Of a DNA stretch of 64,000 nt, positions 61,801 through 64,000 are shown piece after piece. Both the position numbers and the translations under genes were made by a program. The DNA is from Banduia mediterranea (GTDB taxonomy: Bacteria; Pseudomonadota; Gammaproteobacteria; Nevskiales; Nevskiaceae): positions 29,346 through 93,345 of the forward strand of contig NZ_JAVRIC010000015.1 in NCBI RefSeq assembly GCF_031846245.1. The letters are read 5' to 3'. The notes under the pieces are model-generated. The model worked only from the letters and a program-made list of their open reading frames with translations. It searched no databases and was not told the origin of the DNA. Every line of letters starts with the position of its first letter. The stretch's first letter is position 1.

Positions 61801-62016
61801 GGCAATGCGGTCCTCGATCAGCTGGGTGATGCGGGTTTCGACGATGGCCGCGGCGGCGCCGGGGTAGTTGGTATCCACCGAGACGATCGGCGGGTCGATG
61901 TCCGGATATTCCCGGATCGTGATGCTGTTGATCGCGAACAGGCCGAAGACCACCAGCAGGGCATTGATGACGGTCGCGAAGACCGGGCGCTTGACCGAGA
62001 TGTCCGAAAGCAGCAT
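58891..62016 (-). CDS. RND efflux pump inner-membrane transporter (AcrB/MexB family)
   Basis: 1,041 residues with 12 predicted membrane helices and two large periplasmic loops. It begins MLLSDISVKRPVFATVINAL. The proton-relay aspartates are in LVLAIGLVVDDAIVVVENIH, and the second half has GIIMLIGLAAKNGILIVEFA. It is an HAE1-type pump for hydrophobic or amphiphilic compounds. It follows its adaptor gene by 9 bp. There is no outer-membrane channel gene, so it probably uses a shared TolC-type protein. Confidence 0.95.
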   Translation of the reverse strand: MLLSDISVKRPVFATVINALLVVFGLFAINSITIREYPDIDPPIVSVDTNYPGAAAAIVETRITQLIEDRIAGVEGIRTIESSSRDGRSSIKIEFNLSRDIDAAANDVRDRVSRVLDNLPDEADPPEVEKADADASPIIWMVLSSDRLSPLEMSDYADRYLIDRLGSIDGVSQIRIGGERRRSMRVWLDRKAMAARNLTANDIEDALRAQNLELPAGRLESSDREFSLRTARPFTTPREFAALVIRRGDDGYPIRLGDVADVEIGAEDQRSEFRANGVPAIGLGVIKQSKANTLSVARAVKAEMATVAADLPDGMRLALNTDYSLFIEASLNAVIHTLVEAGLIVIAVIFLFLGNLRATLIPAVTVPISLIASFILLTALGFSLNILTMLALVLAIGLVVDDAIVVVENIHRRIELGEPPLLAAYRGTREVGFAVVATTLVLIAVFTPLAFLQGNVGRLFREFSLALAGAVACSSIVALTLAPVMAAALLRPHQHPDRFTSAFLRLLDRIGLHYHRHLGWLLDRAWLGVGVMAVLLGGIVVLFRLIPAEVTPQEDRGQFFVRATAPEGATYDYTSRYMAEIESMLLPKLGKGEVDRMIVRVPGFGSSSVVNTGMVLASTTDWEDRERSTGEIAGEINQALRALPGVRANAVQRGSFGQRIGQPVNFVLGGGTYEELAQWRDKLMERIRQENPRITDLDSDYKATKPQIQIDIDLKRAADLGVPVEAIGRTLETMFGSRRVTTFIEQGEEYDVLLQAGIRDRSSPSDLQNIYVRSTRSGSLIPLSNLITTREVASAPEYNRVDRLRAITIEGGLEPGYTLSEALDYIERIVGEDLPSSARLSFTGESRELRDSSSALYLSFALALVVVFLVLAAQFESWIHPLVIMMAVPLAVFGALAALAASGYTLNIYSEIGIIMLIGLAAKNGILIVEFANQRRDQGLEFRAALIDAAGTRLRPILMTSVATCAGVVPLMLATNAGAEARENLGMVVFWGVLFSTALTLAVVPAFYALLARRTGSPGERASRLAQQQAAVPARQADPQE

Positions 62017-62025
62017 CGCCGGCCC

Positions 62026-63093
62026 TCAGTCGGTGCGCGCCGAGCGGTCCGCGCCGGACCTCTCGATTTCGCGGACTTCGCGTCCGGGGCGCAGATTGGT
62101 CTGGCCCTCGACCACCACACGATCGCCGACCTCGAGGCCGGACAACACTTCCACGAAGCCGCGCGTCCGCGTACCGATCTCGATGCGCAGGCGCTCGACC
62201 CTGTTGTCGTCGTCGATCCGCCACACGTACTGGTCGGCGTTCTCGGGAACCAGCGCGGCCTCGGCAACGAAGCGGGTGGTGCGTGGCGCCGCCTGGGTGG
62301 TGACGGTGAGCAGCATGCCGGGCTTGAGTTTGCCGTCCGGGTTGGCGATCAGCGCTTGCACGGTCACCGCGCGCGTGACTTCGTCGACGCGCGTGCCGAT
62401 GGTCTCGATTTCACCGGCAAAGCTTACTCCGCGATAGGCGGCACTTTCGACCGTGACCGCGTTGCCGCGCTCCAACACCGACAGCAGGGTCTCGGGTACC
62501 TGGAATTCTGCGCGCAGGGTTTGCGTGGCATCCAGGCTCACGATCGCCGTACCCGGTTGCACCAGTGTGCCGGGACTGACCTGTCGGAACCCCAGCACGC
62601 CCGAAAACGGCGCGCGGATGGTGCGTTGCGCCAGCAGCACGCGCGCCAACTCCAGTTCAGCGCGTGAAGATTTGACGACTTCTGTCTGGGTGTCGAAATC
62701 GTCCTTGGAGACGAGCCCGCGACCGCTGAGCTCCCGCAGCCGCTTGAGGCGCGTCTCGGCCTGGTCGGTGCTGGACTGGGCCGATTGCAGCGCGGCCCGT
62801 TCCTCATCGTCCTCAAGCTGCACCAGCGGATCCTCCGCTTTGACGGGCGAGCCCTGATCAAAAAAGATCCGCCGCACCCTCCCTGAAACGCGCGAGGTCA
62901 CCAGCACCGATTCCAGCGAGCGCGCGGTGCCGATGGCTTCGATCGGTTGGGCGAACTCGCGCTCCTCGACGGTTGTCGCCACCACGGGGGCGGTGGCCCG
63001 TGGCGCCTGGACGCGATCGATAGCGCCGTCTGAGGTCTGCTCGCAGGCACACAGCAAGACGGCAAGAAATGCCAGGACGAGACGCGTGGACAT
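62026..63093 (-). CDS. RND efflux periplasmic adaptor lipoprotein
   Basis: 355 residues. ATG 63093 begins a lipoprotein signal ending LLCAC (Cys17); the in-frame extension upstream is not conserved. The membrane-fusion layout is visible: split lipoyl/barrel (LVTSRVSGRVRRIFFDQGSP), helical hairpin of about 60 residues, then IRAPFSGVLGFRQVSPGTLV. It bridges the RND pump and an outer-membrane channel. The pump gene follows at once. No regulator gene is adjacent; the 63094-63309 gap upstream holds nothing recognised. Confidence 0.93.
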   Translation of the reverse strand: MSTRLVLAFLAVLLCACEQTSDGAIDRVQAPRATAPVVATTVEEREFAQPIEAIGTARSLESVLVTSRVSGRVRRIFFDQGSPVKAEDPLVQLEDDEERAALQSAQSSTDQAETRLKRLRELSGRGLVSKDDFDTQTEVVKSSRAELELARVLLAQRTIRAPFSGVLGFRQVSPGTLVQPGTAIVSLDATQTLRAEFQVPETLLSVLERGNAVTVESAAYRGVSFAGEIETIGTRVDEVTRAVTVQALIANPDGKLKPGMLLTVTTQAAPRTTRFVAEAALVPENADQYVWRIDDDNRVERLRIEIGTRTRGFVEVLSGLEVGDRVVVEGQTNLRPGREVREIERSGADRSARTD

Positions 63094-63309
63094 TATCCGG
63101 TCCAGATCCTTCGGGGAGGTGAGATAGATGGTGAGGCAAGGCGGTCGCTGAACGGCCATTTTAGCGAGCCACGGGGAGTCGTCGAGCCGATGCGTTCGAT
63201 TGTACCGGTTCGGCTCGGACTACTCCTTCCGGCTGAAGCCGCCGACGTGCGAGATCGGGAAACTGAGGCAAGCGAGCTCTCGCTGGAAGTGAAACGATGA
63301 CTGTCGAGA

Positions 63310-63636
63310 TTACTTCTTGCCGTAGGTGGCGTCGTGATCCGGCGGGATTGACAGAAAACGGATGAAATCGCCGTCGCGATATGCGACCGCCCGCCGCGCC
63401 TGGGTAATGCGTAGGCTGTAGAGCGCGGTGATGCCTACGGGCGGCGCAACGCTGGTAATCTTCTCCCAACGCAGCCCCTTGTCTCGATAAATTTGGTTCC
63501 ATGTGAGCTGGCGCAACTTACCCAGCATGTCCAGTGCCGCGTGGCGCTCCGCTTTCTGCAATCCGAAAAGGTCGCGTTGGAACACGGGATTGTTCAAATC
63601 CAAGCGAACCGTGGCGTCGCGGTCAGCGGCTGTCAT
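63310..63636 (-). CDS. RelE-like toxin candidate
   Basis: 108 residues from ATG 63636, inside the last codons of the upstream gene (14 bp overlap). The fold signature is that of small RelE-type toxins: RLDLNNPVFQRDLFGLQKAE, LRQLTWNQIYRDKGLRWEKI, and the C-terminal LYSLRITQARRAVAYRDGDF then IRFLSIPPDHD, with the basic strand typical of mRNA-interferases or their relatives. The compact overlapping pair and repeat operator support a toxin-antitoxin system. Toxic activity is inferred. Confidence 0.75.
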   Translation of the reverse strand: MTAADRDATVRLDLNNPVFQRDLFGLQKAERHAALDMLGKLRQLTWNQIYRDKGLRWEKITSVAPPVGITALYSLRITQARRAVAYRDGDFIRFLSIPPDHDATYGKK

Positions 63637-63904
63637 CGCGCAGGTGCTTGAGCAGCGTTTCGCCGCCGGCGTCACTGGCTGGATGAGACTGCGCCCAAGC
63701 CAGCGCCTCACGCAGGCTCTCAGCGGCTTGCGGGTAGTGCAGCCAGCGCTCGTTGTCAGGAACGACCGTCGCAGTGCGTACCAACCAGACACCGGGGCTC
63801 TGTTCTTCGAGTAGCACTTGCCGCCCGGCGTACTGTTTGCCTAGGGAAATCGTGCCGTTGGCTCCGACAATTTTTACAGTGGGCTGGGTTGTGAGAGCTG
63901 GCAT
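63623..63904 (-). CDS. AbrB-like antitoxin candidate
   Basis: 93 residues from ATG 63904, chosen because GGAGG lies 4-5 bp upstream; an ATG at 63916 lacks a ribosome-binding site. The N-terminal half resembles a swapped-hairpin AbrB DNA-binding domain (VKIVGANGTISLGKQYAGRQ, VLLEEQSPGVWLVRTATVVP). The C-terminal half (DNERWLHYPQAAESLREALA) would bind the toxin. It is the first gene of the pair and probably represses its own promoter through the tandem repeats at 63926-63957. Confidence 0.75.
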   Translation of the reverse strand: MPALTTQPTVKIVGANGTISLGKQYAGRQVLLEEQSPGVWLVRTATVVPDNERWLHYPQAAESLREALAWAQSHPASDAGGETLLKHLRDDSR

Positions 63905-63925
63905 CGTCGCCTCCATAAGTGGAAT

Positions 63926-63957
63926 GCACTATAGCACTAACGCACTACAGCACGAAT
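63926..63957. repeat. Four tandem 8-bp repeats, likely antitoxin operator
   Basis: GCACTATA, GCACTAAC, GCACTACA and GCACGAAT follow each other without spacers. On the minus strand the first unit supplies TATAGT, a good -10 hexamer for the antitoxin gene, and the others fall between -10 and -35. This placement fits autorepression by the antitoxin (inference). Confidence 0.75.
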
Positions 63958-64000
63958 ATCACAATTCCGGCAGGTTGTCACTAGGGGATGGTGAAAATCC

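Noticed and set aside
60343..62667. A 774-codon plus-strand open frame opposite the RND genes
   Set aside because: Antisense shadow of the pump and adaptor; no recognisable domain and strongly biased composition.
63926..63957. The four tandem repeats as a CRISPR array
   Set aside because: Units are 8 bp with no spacers, and no cas gene is visible.

Overview
The window is a 64 kb piece of a high-GC, Gram-negative chromosome, most likely a gammaproteobacterium near the Nevskiales/Solimonadaceae. That placement is an inference from gene content: a monomeric NADP-isocitrate dehydrogenase, a DUF1329 protein, PqiABC, PspF-PspABC, a PhoPQ-like pair, GlyGly-CTERM proteins and TonB receptors. No tRNA, rRNA, CRISPR array, plasmid or phage module was seen.

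Layout. 1-6.7 kb: end of a phytoene-desaturase-like oxidoreductase, an XRE-cupin regulator with a palindromic operator, a truncated globin, an enoyl-CoA hydratase, and a four-gene paraquat-inducible (MCE) lipid-transport operon in which PqiA is split in two. 7-13.7 kb: htpG with a clear sigma-32 promoter, a LOG protein, a cyclophilin, then cstA, a small protein ending in Cys-Cys and an ArsA/Get3-like ATPase as one overlapping operon. 13.7-26.5 kb: mostly housekeeping and stress genes (a GlyGly-CTERM protein, an old yellow enzyme, serA, a CASTOR/POLLUX-like channel, a five-haem cytochrome c sharing a perfect Anr/FNR box with a divergent universal stress protein, an M49 lipoprotein, an MpaB-like oxygenase, a frameshifted thioesterase, a dienelactone hydrolase).

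26.6-36 kb is a worn region. It holds an IS3-type scrap fused to the tail of an NTF2-like gene, an ISL3-type scrap that has destroyed a glycosyltransferase, a polyisoprenyl-phosphate sugar transferase, fabH, a 12-C tract before a diguanylate cyclase with a damaged N-terminus, a cobalamin-binding protein, a tyrosine phosphatase lacking its C-terminal catalytic loop, prpD and a DUF418 pseudogene. 36-48.7 kb: monomeric isocitrate dehydrogenase, an unrecognised lipoprotein/secreted-protein pair, an intact ISAzo13-like insertion sequence sitting in the scar of a lost zeta-toxin/type I restriction locus, an M1 peptidase and a TonB receptor.

48.9-58.8 kb is dominated by envelope-stress functions: a PhoPQ-like two-component system with a PepSY-like and a glycine-zipper protein, DUF1329, a TetR remnant, and a psp operon whose first gene is an unrecognised secreted protein, driven by a sigma-54 promoter with an IHF-like site and divergent pspF. 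A GlyGly-CTERM serine protease follows. 58.9-63.1 kb encodes an RND pump and its lipoprotein adaptor; the window ends in a toxin-antitoxin-like pair behind four tandem 8-bp repeats.

The common theme is envelope homeostasis (Pqi, Psp, PhoPQ, RND, HtpG). The strongest leads for new biology are the CstA/CC-tail/ArsA-like operon, the leading gene of the psp operon, the five-haem cytochrome fusion, and the 241/865-residue secreted pair.
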